Origin: Chryseobacterium indicum
GTDB taxonomy: Bacteria; Bacteroidota; Bacteroidia; Flavobacteriales; Weeksellaceae
DNA length: 64,000 bases
Assembly (NCBI RefSeq): GCF_021504595.1
Contig: NZ_JACSGT010000001.1
Location: 2,976,001 to 3,040,000, forward strand
Direction: 5' to 3'
In this document: one piece after another, positions 29,101 through 37,500 of the stretch
Position numbering within the stretch: the stretch's first letter is position 1
Layout of the letters: each line of letters begins with the position of its first letter
Translations under genes and position numbers: made by a program
The notes under the pieces: model-generated
What the model was told of the DNA's origin: nothing
Database searches by the model: none
Seen by the model: the letters and a program-made list of their open reading frames with translations, nothing else

Positions 29101-32100
29101 ATTACGTTTAAAATAAATACAAAGCTGGAAGGTACAGGTCATAAAATTGGATTGATTTTTAAACAATCTGTAGAAATGATTGCTGCCATATTGGCAGTTA
29201 TTAAATCTGGAAACACTTATATTCCTTTATCTCCAGAAGATCCTGCGGAAAGAAAAAAATATATTTTGGAGGATTGTCAGGCAGATATATTAATTATTCA
29301 GGATATTCTCAGAGATGAAAACCAAGGAATATTTTCAGAAGAAAAAATTCTGGTGGTAAAACCGAATGAAGAAAAAGGGATTACTAAGCAATATCCTAAA
29401 GTTACCATTTCTCCGGAATCTCTGCTGTATATCATTTATACATCAGGAACTACTGGTAAGCCAAAAGGTGTTGGAATCAGACATAGAAATCTTGTTAATT
29501 ATGCGCTATGGAATATAGATTGTCACAATTTATCTTCAAATGATGTCGGTCTTCAGTTATTATCATATCATTTTGATGGTTTCTGTCATACATTTTATGC
29601 ATCTCTGTTATCTGGAGCGGCAATGGTTACCATTCCATCAGAATATCGTATGAATACTCATTATATTGCAGATGCATTGGTAAAACATAAAGTTACTTTC
29701 CTTGGTCTTCTTCCTGCATTATATAATACTATTTTGGACGAATTTGTTTCAAAAGATACTAAAACAGCTTTGCGTTTTGTGGTTTTAGCCGGAGAAAAAA
29801 CATCAAAAAGCCTGCTTTCTAAAAGTAAAAGTATCTTTCCTGAAGTCCATCTGGAGAATGAGTACGGACCAACTGAAGCTACTGTAGGATGTATCCATAA
29901 TCAAAATCTCTCAGAAAAGAATATATCATTGATAGGCAAACCAATATCAAATACTTCGGTCTATATTCTTGGAGATCAGCAGCAGCTTCTGCCTATAGGA
30001 GTAAGTGGAGAAATATGTATTTCCGGGGATGGTGTGGCAGAAGGCTATGTGAATAATCCTCTTCTTACGTCTGAAAGATTTATAAAAAATCCATATTCTT
30101 CTCATGAAATAATGTATAGAACCGGAGATGTAGGAAAATGGCATCCAGACGGAACTATTGAAATTCTTGAAAGAATAGACGATCAGATCAAGATAAGAGG
30201 ATACAGAGTAGAATTGGAAGAAATCGCGGCTGAAATAATGAATTACGATTCTGTTTCTAAATGTGTGGTTCTGCCGATATATAAAAATGGAACACCTCAA
30301 CTTACAGCTTATTTTACCTCAGAAACAGAAATTAATACAGACGATCTTCAAAACTTTCTTGCTCTGAGAATCCCGAATTATATGATTCCTGTATTTTATG
30401 TAAGAATGGATACGTTTCCTTATACAATTAACGGAAAACTGGACAAAAGAGCATTGCCGGAACCTAATGAACAGGATTTTGGCAAAGCAGAGCCTAAAAC
30501 GGAAAAAGAAAGACTTATTTTAGACATTTGGCGACAGGTTTTGGTATCTGATGAAATAGGAGTTACAGACAATTTCTTTTCTGTTGGAGGAGATTCTATC
30601 AAATCGATCCAGGTAAGTTCAAGGTTAAGAGATCAAGGATATGAAGCTTCTGTAAAAGACATTCTTCAAAGTAAAAATATCAGAGCATTAGCAGATAAAC
30701 TGAAAATTGTAAAAACAAAATCCGATCAGAGAGAAATAGTGGGTGAAATACCTTTAAGCCCAATTCAAAAGTGGTTTTTCTCAAATGCAGGACCAGAGGA
30801 AAATTATTTTAACCAATCGGTAATGATCAATTTTCCTGAAGGAATTGCAAAAGAGATAGTTGAGAATATCTTTAATGCTTTACAGGTTCATCATGATGCT
30901 TTAAGAATGACTTACAGTATAGAAAACGGAACCATTTCGCAAAGAGCTAACCCTGCAGCAGGATTTCCTGTTTCTTTAAGAGAATTTGATTTAAAGCGAG
31001 AAGAGAATAGAGAAGAAATATTATTGACCGAAAGTGAGAAAATACAGTCATCTATTGATCTTAAAAACGGACCATTGGTAAATCTGGGCTTATTCCATAT
31101 GAATACCGGAAGCAGATTACTTATTGTGATTCATCATTTGGTGATTGACGGGGTTTCATGGCGTATTTTGTTTGAAGATATTGAAACTCTTTATCAGCAG
31201 GCTTTAAAAAATGAAAAATTTGTTTTACCGTTAAAAACAGATTCTTTCAAAAGCTGGATCGAAAATCTTAAAGCATATCAGGAAACTAAAGCTTACAAAG
31301 AAGGTTCTTTGTCTTGGGATAATATTCTGCAAAGACCTGTAAAACATATTAAAAGAGATTATCCGGAAGGAAGTAATTTATATAAAACAAAAGCAACCGA
31401 AGTTTTTAGTTTTGATAAAGAAATAACATCAAAATTGCTTACGGAAGTCCATTTTCCTTTCAATACTCAGATAAATGATATATTACTCACAGCTTTTCTT
31501 CTCTCTGTAGAAAAAGTGTATGAACAGGATCATATATTTTTAGATATGGAAAGCCACGGCAGGCATTCTTTAGGACAAAATGAAAATGTAGATCGTACAG
31601 TTGGTTGGTTTACAGGTTTCTACCCTGTTATATTGGAGAAAGGAGATATCGATACAGCAGCAATTATCAAAAATGTAAAAGAAACGCTTCGTAATATTCC
31701 GAATCAGGGTATCGATTATATACTGAAAAAATATTATTCGGAAATAGAAACAGAAAATCATTTAGAAACTGTTCCTCGTATAAGTTTTAACTATTTGGGA
31801 CAATTTGATGCTGAATTTGATAAAAGCTCGTTTAGTATTGCTGATGAAGAGAAAGGACAAGATATATCCGGTAATAAGCAGCGAAACTATGATTGGGATA
31901 TATCCGGAATTATAACAGACGGAAAACTTTCAATGTCTATTGTGTATGGTAAAGAACAATATACGCCTGAAACGATACAAAAGCTTATGCATTCTTATCA
32001 GGAAAAGATATTTGAGATTGTAGAGTATTGCTGTAACTATCAAAAAAGAGAGCTTACTCCTTCTGATCTTTCTGTTAAAAATATCTCTCAACAATATCTT

Positions 32101-33441
32101 TCAGACTTACAGGAGAAATATAATATTCAGGATATCTATTCTCTGTCTCCGATGCAGGAAGGAATATTGTTTCATTCTGTTTATGAGCCAGGTTCCACAA
32201 GTTATTTTGGACAGATGACTTTTGAGATTCAAAAAGAATTAGATTTTGAAAACTTTGAAGACAGTGTGAATGAACTTGTTGCAAGACACGATATATTCAG
32301 GACAGTATTTTTACATGAAGTATATGACAAACCACTTCAGCTCTTACTGAAAAGCAGGGCTGTAAAAGTAGAATTGAATGATGTAAGAAACGAAATGCAT
32401 CATAAGAGCATCCCGGAAATTATTGAAAAGTATAAAGAGCTTGAAAAAAACAAAGGGTTTGATCTTCAGTCTGATATATTGATGCGTTTCAGAATATTAC
32501 AGGTAAAAGAAAATCATTACACGATTATATGGAGCTATCATCATATACTTATGGATGGATGGTGTACAGCAGTGATATTGGATGAATTCAGGCAGATTTA
32601 TTCTAAGAAAATAAGAAAGCAGCCTCTACAGTTATCACCTGTTAATCCTTATCTGAATTATATTCAATGGTTTGAAAGCAGAGACAAAACAGATTCTGAA
32701 ATCTATTGGAAGGAAAAACTAAGTGATTATAATCATGCTGTTTCCATGCCTAAAAAAGATCTTTTTGAAGGCGAAAAGCTGGAATATGCATATGATTTCC
32801 AAAGTTCTCTGATAAACACAGAAGATGCTGAAATATTAAATGAAATGGCATCTCAGTACGGGGTTACACTCAACACAATCATACAGTTTGCATGGGGGAT
32901 GCTTCTTGCCAAATATAACGGAACGGATGATGTTGTTTTTGGAACAGTAGTTTCGGGAAGACCTTCTGATATTCAGGGTATCGAAAGTATGATAGGATTG
33001 TTTATCAATACGATACCTGTAAGAATCAAATATTCTTCAGAAGATAATCTGGAAAATATTCTCCAAAAAATTCAGGCAGATGCTATTGAGACAAACGACC
33101 ATCAGTATCATCCATTATCTGAAATTCAGGTTTTAAGTCCGTTGGGAAGAAATTTACTTGATCATATTGTGATAGTAGAAAATTATCCGGTATTGGATGA
33201 ATCTGATATTTCTGAGAATGCAGTGAATTGCAGACATGATTTTCCTGTCAGAAATGTTGAAATGTATGTAGAATCCAACTATGATTTGATGTTGGTAGTA
33301 TCACCTCACAAAGAGATTGAAGTAAAGCTGGAGTATAATTCCAATGTGTATGATCCTGAAACTATTGAGACTATCTTAATGCATTTTAATCAGATTATTC
33401 AGCAGGTCGTACTACAAAATGTAAAACAGCAAATCGTATAA
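23104..33441 (+). CDS. Hybrid PKS-NRPS: KS-AT-KR-ACP-C-A-T-E-C
   Basis: At 3445 residues this is the largest gene here. The KS (1-430) has the full triad Cys177 (TACSSS), His313 (HGTAT) and His351 (NIGH). The AT (524-830) has Ser618 in GHSIGE and HAFHS, the malonyl-CoA signature. The KR (about 1144-1340) has the GGTGGIG nucleotide loop, a catalytic FSS serine and Tyr1313, so it should be active. ACP Ser is 1461. There is no DH or ER, so a beta-hydroxy group remains. Next come C (1517-1945; HHIVLDG from 1642), A (1951-2452; code D-G-H-G-V-A-E-V-G, unassigned), T (Ser2498), E (2551-3000) and a terminal C (3011-3445; HHILMDGWC from 3146, DCL-like). The partner A domain of that last C is at the start of the next gene. 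The 3' end (33305-33441) is duplicated downstream in decayed form. Confidence 0.92.
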   Translation: MEKYTGLEIAIIGMAGRFPEADNITQYWNNLENGKDCISDFTEEEIILEGEPESLVKSSAYVKSNAYIKTKKYFDSEFFGYTPHEAELMDPQVRIYHECCWEALEDSGYTFSANDKVGVFSAASPSVAWQLFSTKNNQDNFVDGFTASHLRDATFLSSRISYKFNLKGPAILVHTACSSSLVSIHQACSSLLLGECNIAVAGGVNIVNYSKKGYLYQEGMIHSKDGRCRPFDAESSGTVGGEGAGVVILKRLKDAIKDRDNIYAIVKGSAINNDGSNKVGYTAPSVKGQAEVIRKAHKMAGIDQSTIGYIETHGTATSLGDSIEVEALNEVFGNCALNTCAIGSVKSNIGHLDTAAGVAGFIKTVLAIKNRKIPASLHFEQPNPRVDFKGGPFYVNNKLKDWDGNEPLRAGVSSFGIGGTNAHIVLQEAPEVPISSESRKNQLLVLSAKTSNSLNENIIRLNEFLKQNRNINLADTAFSLQKGRERFKYRKTVICSNIEDASDKLAESLSYNGVEAHTKEGVQNIIFMFPGQGTQYSNMCKDLYYSEKIFRNKVDECLAIASQYSSEDFRAILFQDRVSGKNINNTEVAQPLLFIIEYALAHLLQQWGIKPDYMIGHSIGEYVAACVSGVFTLNDAIRLVIKRGELMGKAEKGSMLSIEIESDKLNLPAGIDIAVINSEKSIVVSGTDQDIEEFSAELEKKGIINKKIHTSHAFHSRMMDNILDEFEKEFSHISIQKSQIPYISNITGDFVDDHQISQPSYWSRHLRNTVNFFKGTETLLKTGGACFIEVGPGRSLSNYVSDSSSMDDSHVIINMVRHAKQAIDDQEYLLGKLGSLWEHGVNINWDQFYSGEERNKVSLPTYAFEKLEYVTDFNLNKLLNTQLKEDNFTESFTGIEEYINVSYWKRSVLPNKAVELSESSSTFLVFSGDKEKFSDSIIRELRSYGQNVIEIQKGEEFSEINQNTFKLNIGSSEEVSELWKHFTQKEIIPHQIIYCLTLDEEYQKGNYDTLDKKINDGYLGLCNIAQSIAREGQSGKISINVIGNYLAQVMQNDEIDALKAMVYSPVQIIPSEISNVRCKIIDIPYPFHNKNEENEYIFKIENEIFYEASESPCVAYRYNERWVETFEQLQNNPKTESEVKITEKGVYLIIGGTGGIGLSIAEKLVEDHSADIILVHRSEFPEKKDWNNVLSSEETDETLRKKIQKIKNIENCGSKVTLYRSDVTDEKQVQELTLKIKNNYPSVNGIIWGAGEVDYGGIILNRAKDDFISYSSAKVHGLLLLEKYFDFSQLDFLALFSSVGNAIYQVKFGQIAYNAGNEFLENYAYAARKSGINAITINWCDWFDTGLTYDSVRKAENIQDRDLINSKIHNGIYPEKGIKIFFKCLQNKGTVYTIYPKDLNRNINQQRKKLENTRQEIFSLTSQDQEEGLINSEEVLIDLFSVFFGRKVSRESNFFELGGDSLKAMNLIARINQKISSNLTISDIYKFPTVKELTGMLGDLNPSLQDNRIPQAPLQKYYKTSAEQKRMYFLQAIDEQSTLYNETEVLRIFGKIDQLKVENIFKKIITRHESLRTALKIVNGELMQEILTDFSFRLEILPYEENREHETIQSFVRPFDLQNAPLLRVGLIEKNPEEYIMVIDSHHIVLDGVSRFVLREEFNIIYNDGEPEPMVLQYKDYAEWQNTPAQREKLDSQKKFWINEFSEEVHPLELPTDFPRPFERTNEGDFVKFIIGKEDSGTLRKMASEAGGTMYTVLLAVLNVFLGKLGNQEDIVIGTPVSGRQDADLENLIGMFVNTVCLRNYPKGENTFRDFLSEVKERTLISLENQSYQFEELVNDLKIQRDERRNPLFDTMFVYQNYEESKQVTNGLVIKPENFKINFSRFDLTLLVIDENEELHLRLIYSTEIFKRDTAERFVNYFREIIKQVTENQSVMLSEITIIPAEEKQKLLVDFNNTSIEYPGEKNVLDLFLRNVERTPDATALIHGDKKISFSELNEKADTITFKINTKLEGTGHKIGLIFKQSVEMIAAILAVIKSGNTYIPLSPEDPAERKKYILEDCQADILIIQDILRDENQGIFSEEKILVVKPNEEKGITKQYPKVTISPESLLYIIYTSGTTGKPKGVGIRHRNLVNYALWNIDCHNLSSNDVGLQLLSYHFDGFCHTFYASLLSGAAMVTIPSEYRMNTHYIADALVKHKVTFLGLLPALYNTILDEFVSKDTKTALRFVVLAGEKTSKSLLSKSKSIFPEVHLENEYGPTEATVGCIHNQNLSEKNISLIGKPISNTSVYILGDQQQLLPIGVSGEICISGDGVAEGYVNNPLLTSERFIKNPYSSHEIMYRTGDVGKWHPDGTIEILERIDDQIKIRGYRVELEEIAAEIMNYDSVSKCVVLPIYKNGTPQLTAYFTSETEINTDDLQNFLALRIPNYMIPVFYVRMDTFPYTINGKLDKRALPEPNEQDFGKAEPKTEKERLILDIWRQVLVSDEIGVTDNFFSVGGDSIKSIQVSSRLRDQGYEASVKDILQSKNIRALADKLKIVKTKSDQREIVGEIPLSPIQKWFFSNAGPEENYFNQSVMINFPEGIAKEIVENIFNALQVHHDALRMTYSIENGTISQRANPAAGFPVSLREFDLKREENREEILLTESEKIQSSIDLKNGPLVNLGLFHMNTGSRLLIVIHHLVIDGVSWRILFEDIETLYQQALKNEKFVLPLKTDSFKSWIENLKAYQETKAYKEGSLSWDNILQRPVKHIKRDYPEGSNLYKTKATEVFSFDKEITSKLLTEVHFPFNTQINDILLTAFLLSVEKVYEQDHIFLDMESHGRHSLGQNENVDRTVGWFTGFYPVILEKGDIDTAAIIKNVKETLRNIPNQGIDYILKKYYSEIETENHLETVPRISFNYLGQFDAEFDKSSFSIADEEKGQDISGNKQRNYDWDISGIITDGKLSMSIVYGKEQYTPETIQKLMHSYQEKIFEIVEYCCNYQKRELTPSDLSVKNISQQYLSDLQEKYNIQDIYSLSPMQEGILFHSVYEPGSTSYFGQMTFEIQKELDFENFEDSVNELVARHDIFRTVFLHEVYDKPLQLLLKSRAVKVELNDVRNEMHHKSIPEIIEKYKELEKNKGFDLQSDILMRFRILQVKENHYTIIWSYHHILMDGWCTAVILDEFRQIYSKKIRKQPLQLSPVNPYLNYIQWFESRDKTDSEIYWKEKLSDYNHAVSMPKKDLFEGEKLEYAYDFQSSLINTEDAEILNEMASQYGVTLNTIIQFAWGMLLAKYNGTDDVVFGTVVSGRPSDIQGIESMIGLFINTIPVRIKYSSEDNLENILQKIQADAIETNDHQYHPLSEIQVLSPLGRNLLDHIVIVENYPVLDESDISENAVNCRHDFPVRNVEMYVESNYDLMLVVSPHKEIEVKLEYNSNVYDPETIETILMHFNQIIQQVVLQNVKQQIV

Positions 33442-33826
33442 ACTAATAATATCCGGAAAATTCTTCGGCACATCTTACAAAAACATAATAAATATGGAAG
33501 AACCAAAGAATTTTAAAGTGGATATTAGAGATCAATTTTCCAATATTTGATTTATTATCAAGCGCAAAAAAAAATAAATACTTATACGAATTTAATGATA
33601 CAGCATAATATTATCCCAAGGATAGAACTATAATAGAGCTTTTCCAAAAGCAGGTTATGGAATATTGCTTATCAGTCTGATTCCTTTTTCGTTACATATA
33701 AGGGACAGAGTGAAAAATCGGATCAGTTTGCATTATTCGTTAAAGGCAAATACAATGTAAAACAAGGAGATATTGTGGGAATACTTCTTGATCGTGAAGA
33801 ATATCTTATACCAGTTATTTAGGAAT
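33305..33826. repeat. Left copy of a ~530-bp direct repeat
   Basis: This copy spans the true end of the PKS-NRPS gene, the 52-bp spacer and a decayed start of the next synthetase. It matches 34053-34586 at an offset of 748 bp (758 bp after a 10-bp internal deletion near 33658). The two copies differ by scattered substitutions, so the event is not recent. Confidence 0.9.
33494..33826 (+). pseudogene. Decayed duplicate of the A-domain start of the following synthetase
   Basis: It starts MEEPKNFKVDIRDQFSNI and then hits a stop after a one-base frameshift. Further stops and a 10-bp deletion follow. The intact equivalent is 34242-34586. It ends where homology switches to the GNAT promoter copy. 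No function is expected. Confidence 0.9.
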
Positions 33827-33869
33827 TTTATCTCTATTGTAAATAAGATTAAATATTAATAGGTTCTGT

Positions 33870-33925
33870 TTCCATTGCAAATCAGCAAACTACACTTTTG
33901 TGTAGTTTGCTGATTTGCAATGGAA
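33870..33925. promoter_or_regulatory. Second perfect 26-bp hairpin, pair-preserving variant
   Basis: Arms 33870-33895 and 33900-33925 are exact reverse complements around TTTT. Compared with 4057-4112 there are three T-to-C changes in the left arm and three A-to-G changes at the partner positions of the right arm, so every T-A pair lost is now a C-G pair. The core ACTACACTTTTGTGTAGT is unchanged. Confidence 0.85.
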
Positions 33926-33965
33926 TACTACAATTTAGGGTAGCGTAAATAATAATCTTGCCGAG

Positions 33966-33973
33966 TAGTTTTG
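33966..33973 (+). promoter_or_regulatory. Retained -7-like box in the displaced promoter copy
   Basis: TAGTTTTG is identical to the box before the GNAT gene. If active, it would drive transcription into the A-T-C-A-T synthetase gene 269 bp downstream and the rest of the operon. Confidence 0.3.
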
Positions 33974-33990
33974 TGTAAAAATAATCCGAG

Positions 33991-34068
33991 ATGAGAATCA
34001 CACAAAATTATTTAAAACAAATGGAGCTAAACCAACTTTCGGAGCTTGCAGGCTCAAAAAGAGATTGA
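33991..34068 (+). pseudogene. Truncated GNAT gene start
   Basis: Codons 1-20 match the start of the GNAT protein (MRITQNYLKQMELNQLSE), then sequence switches to the right repeat copy and stops after 25 codons. It is a by-product of the insertion and unlikely to code for anything useful. Confidence 0.85.
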
Positions 34069-34586
34069 AGTAAAGCTGGGATATAATTCCAGAGCGTATG
34101 ATCCTGAAACTATTGAGATTATCTTAATGTATTTTAATCATATTATTCAGCAGGTCGTACTACAAAATGTAAAAAAGCAAACTGTATAAACTAATAATAT
34201 CCGGAAAATTTTCCGGCACACTTTACAAAAACATAATAAATATGGAAGAACCTAAGAATTCTAAAGTTGATATTAAAGATCAGTTTTTCAATATTGATTT
34301 ATTATCAGGCGCAGAAAAAAATAAATACTTATACGAATTTAATGATACAGCATATGATTATCCCAAGGATAAAACTATAATAGAGCTTTTCCAAAAGCAG
34401 GTTGTAGAAAATCCGGATAATATTGCTTATCAGTCAGATTCCTTTTTTGTTACATATAAGGAACTGGATGAAAAATCGGATCAGTTTGCATTATTCATTA
34501 CAGATAAATACAATGTAAAACAAGGAGATATTGTGGGAATACTTCTTGATCGTGAAGAATATCTTATACCGGTTATTTTTGGAATT
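34053..34586. repeat. Right copy of the ~530-bp direct repeat
   Basis: 34053-34190 is a decayed copy of the last codons of the PKS-NRPS gene, followed by the duplicated 52-bp spacer and the intact start of the next synthetase at 34242. The spacer in this copy contains the perfect palindrome CCGGAAAATTTTCCGG at 34201-34216; the left copy has an imperfect version. Confidence 0.9.
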
Positions 34587-37500
34587 CTAAAAACAGGAGC
34601 TGCTTATTTACCTATCGATACCATATATCCTTTAGACAGAATTTTAGATATTGTTGAAGATTCACGGATGAAACTTCTTGTTTCAAGAGGAGTACAGAGG
34701 GTAACTGAAAAAGTACAGTGCAGCTATGTAGATCTTGATCATGCAGAAAAAGATATTAAAGATCAGACAGGAGCTTTTGTAATGCAGCAACCAGATAGTA
34801 ATAATTTGGCTTATGTTATTTACACATCAGGTTCCACAGGAAAACCGAAAGGGGTAATGATTCGTCATTATAATCTGATCAATTATATTTCCTGGGCAAT
34901 CAGACAATATGCAGAGAATGGCAAAATAGTAATGCCTTTATACTCTTCAATTTCTTTTGATCTTACTATTACTTCCATTTTTGTTCCGCTTTTATCTGGG
35001 AATAAGATTGTTTTATACAAGGAAAATGATGATGTATTACCTATTGAAAAAGTAATACAGGACAATCTCTGTGATACCATAAAGCTTACTCCTTCACATC
35101 TTACGGTCATTAAAGACAGCGAAATACTGAGAGAAAATATCTTGTCGGGAACAAATATTAAGAGATTTATTGTGGGGGGCGAAAACTTTCCTTCAGCTCT
35201 TGCAAAATCAATCGAGGATATATTTGGAGGAAATATCAAAATTTACAACGAATATGGACCCACAGAAGTTACTGTAGGATGTATGATTTATACATTCAAT
35301 CCGGAGGACAGCAGTTCTTCTGTACCTGTAGGTGTACCGATAAGCAATACACAGATTTATCTGCTGGATGAGTTTCTTAAACCTGTTCCGAAAGGAGTGT
35401 TGGGAGAACTTTATTTATCTGGTGACAGTTTAGGATTGGGATACCTTAATAATGAAATCCTTACTAATAATGCATTTGTTTCTAATCCTTTTATTGAAGG
35501 TAAGAAAATGTATAAAACAGGAGATTTTGCTAAACGTAATAATGATGGAAATCTGGTGTATGCAGGAAGAAAAGACGAGCAGGTAAAAATCAATTCATTC
35601 CGAATAGAACTTGGAGATATAGAAGCCAAAGTGTTGCAGCATGAAAATATTATTGAATGTATTGCAACTGTATATGAAAAGGATGATGACAGACATTTGG
35701 CAGTATATTACAGATCAGACAATACAATAGAACCATCAGAAATAAAATCATTCTTATCAGGCAGACTTCCGAAATATATGATTCCTGCATTTTTCGTGAG
35801 AATGGAAACAATGCCATTAACAGCAAACGGAAAGATCGATAAAAAGAGATTACCTGATCCGATAATGAATGCTGATGACAGCTATGCAAAACCGGAAACT
35901 CCAACCGAAGAAAAATTATTGGAAGTATGGGCTGAAGTTTTAAATGCGGATAAAGGTAAAATAAGTACAACAGCAGATTTTATAGATATGGGAGGACATT
36001 CTATAAAGATCATGCATATGCTTAACAAGGTTTTCAGAGAATTCAATGTTAAGATATCAATCCATACAGCTTTTGATTATCTTACCATCAAAAAACTTGC
36101 GGCTTATATTGATACTCTGAAAAAAGATAATGTCTTTGTTTCTATCAAAAAGGCTGATCGTAAAGATTACTATCCGCTTTCTTCATTGCAGAGCAGAATG
36201 TACTTTCTGCATGAATTTAATCCGGATCTGCTTATTTATAACCTTCCTAAAGTCTTAAAAATAAAAGGTAAAGTAGATATGGACAGAATGCAGTCTGCAA
36301 TTTCTCTCCTTATACAACGACACGAGTCTTTACGTACATCTTTTCATTTAGTTAATCAAAATCCGGTACAAAAAATTACTGATGAAGTAGATTATAGAAT
36401 AGAAAGATTTCGTTCTTATGAATCTGATGCGAAAGATATTGTAAACAATTTCATTCGTCCTTTTGATTTATCTGTTGCCCCTTTAACGAGAGCCGGAATT
36501 ATTGAAATGGAAAATGATGAATATATTCTAATCTTCGATCAGCACCATATTATTACAGACGGAGTTTCGGAAAGTATTTTGATAAAAGAATTCCTTTCTT
36601 TATATGCAGGAGAAGAATTGTTACCAACTAAATTACAATATAGAGATTATGTAGAATGGCAATATTCTGAAGCGCAGCAACAGGAACTTAGCAGGCAAAA
36701 AGACTTTTGGATTTCAGAATTTGAAAATGAAATATCAACGCTTGATCTTCCTTCAGACTATCCAAGACCGTTGATTAATGCACAGGAAGGAGCTGCCGTT
36801 GAGTTTGAAATAAATAGTGCGGTAACATCTGATTTACGCAGGTTAGCCCAAAAAGAAGGTGCTACATTATACATGGTAATGTTGTCAGTATTTAATATTC
36901 TTTTATCTAAATTAAGCAATGAGGAAGATATCGTTGTAGGAACTCCGGTTGCTGGAAGACAGCATGTGGATCTGGAGAATGTGATAGGAGCATTTGTAAA
37001 TGTTTTGCCTGTGAGAAATTTTCCTGAAAGCAAACTGAAATTCAACGAATTTTTACAGAATATAAAATCAAAAACTCTTAGAGTTTTCAATAATCAGGAT
37101 TATCCTTATGAGCAGTTAATTGACGATCTTGAAGTAGTGAGAGATACAAGTCATAATGCGCTTTTCGATGTTATGTTTGCTTATCAGAATTTTGATAATG
37201 TACAATTTGAGATTCCGGGATTACAGATTACAGGATATCCTTTAGAAACGAAAGTATCAAGACTGGATTTGAGTTTACAAATATTTGAAAATGGAGATAA
37301 GCTTCAGTTACAGTTTGAATATTCTACTTTATTATTTAAAAAAGAGACAGTAGACAGATTCATTTCTTATTTTAATAAGATCATTTCAAGCATTCTTGAA
37401 AATAATGATATCCGACTTGCAGACATTGAAATCATTTCACAGGATGAAAAAAATCTGTTGTTGGAAAAATTTAATGCAACTTCCGGAGACTATCCTAAAA

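Larger units (their letters stand above)
33827..34050 (+). repeat. Displaced copy of the hairpin/promoter/GNAT-start region (4014-4238)
   Basis: This 224-bp insert matches 4014-4238 with one single-base indel and scattered substitutions. It contains the hairpin (33870-33925), the TAGTTTTG box (33966-33973) and the first 20 codons of the GNAT gene. It lies between the two copies of the 530-bp direct repeat, in the same orientation as the assembly-line genes. Confidence 0.92.
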
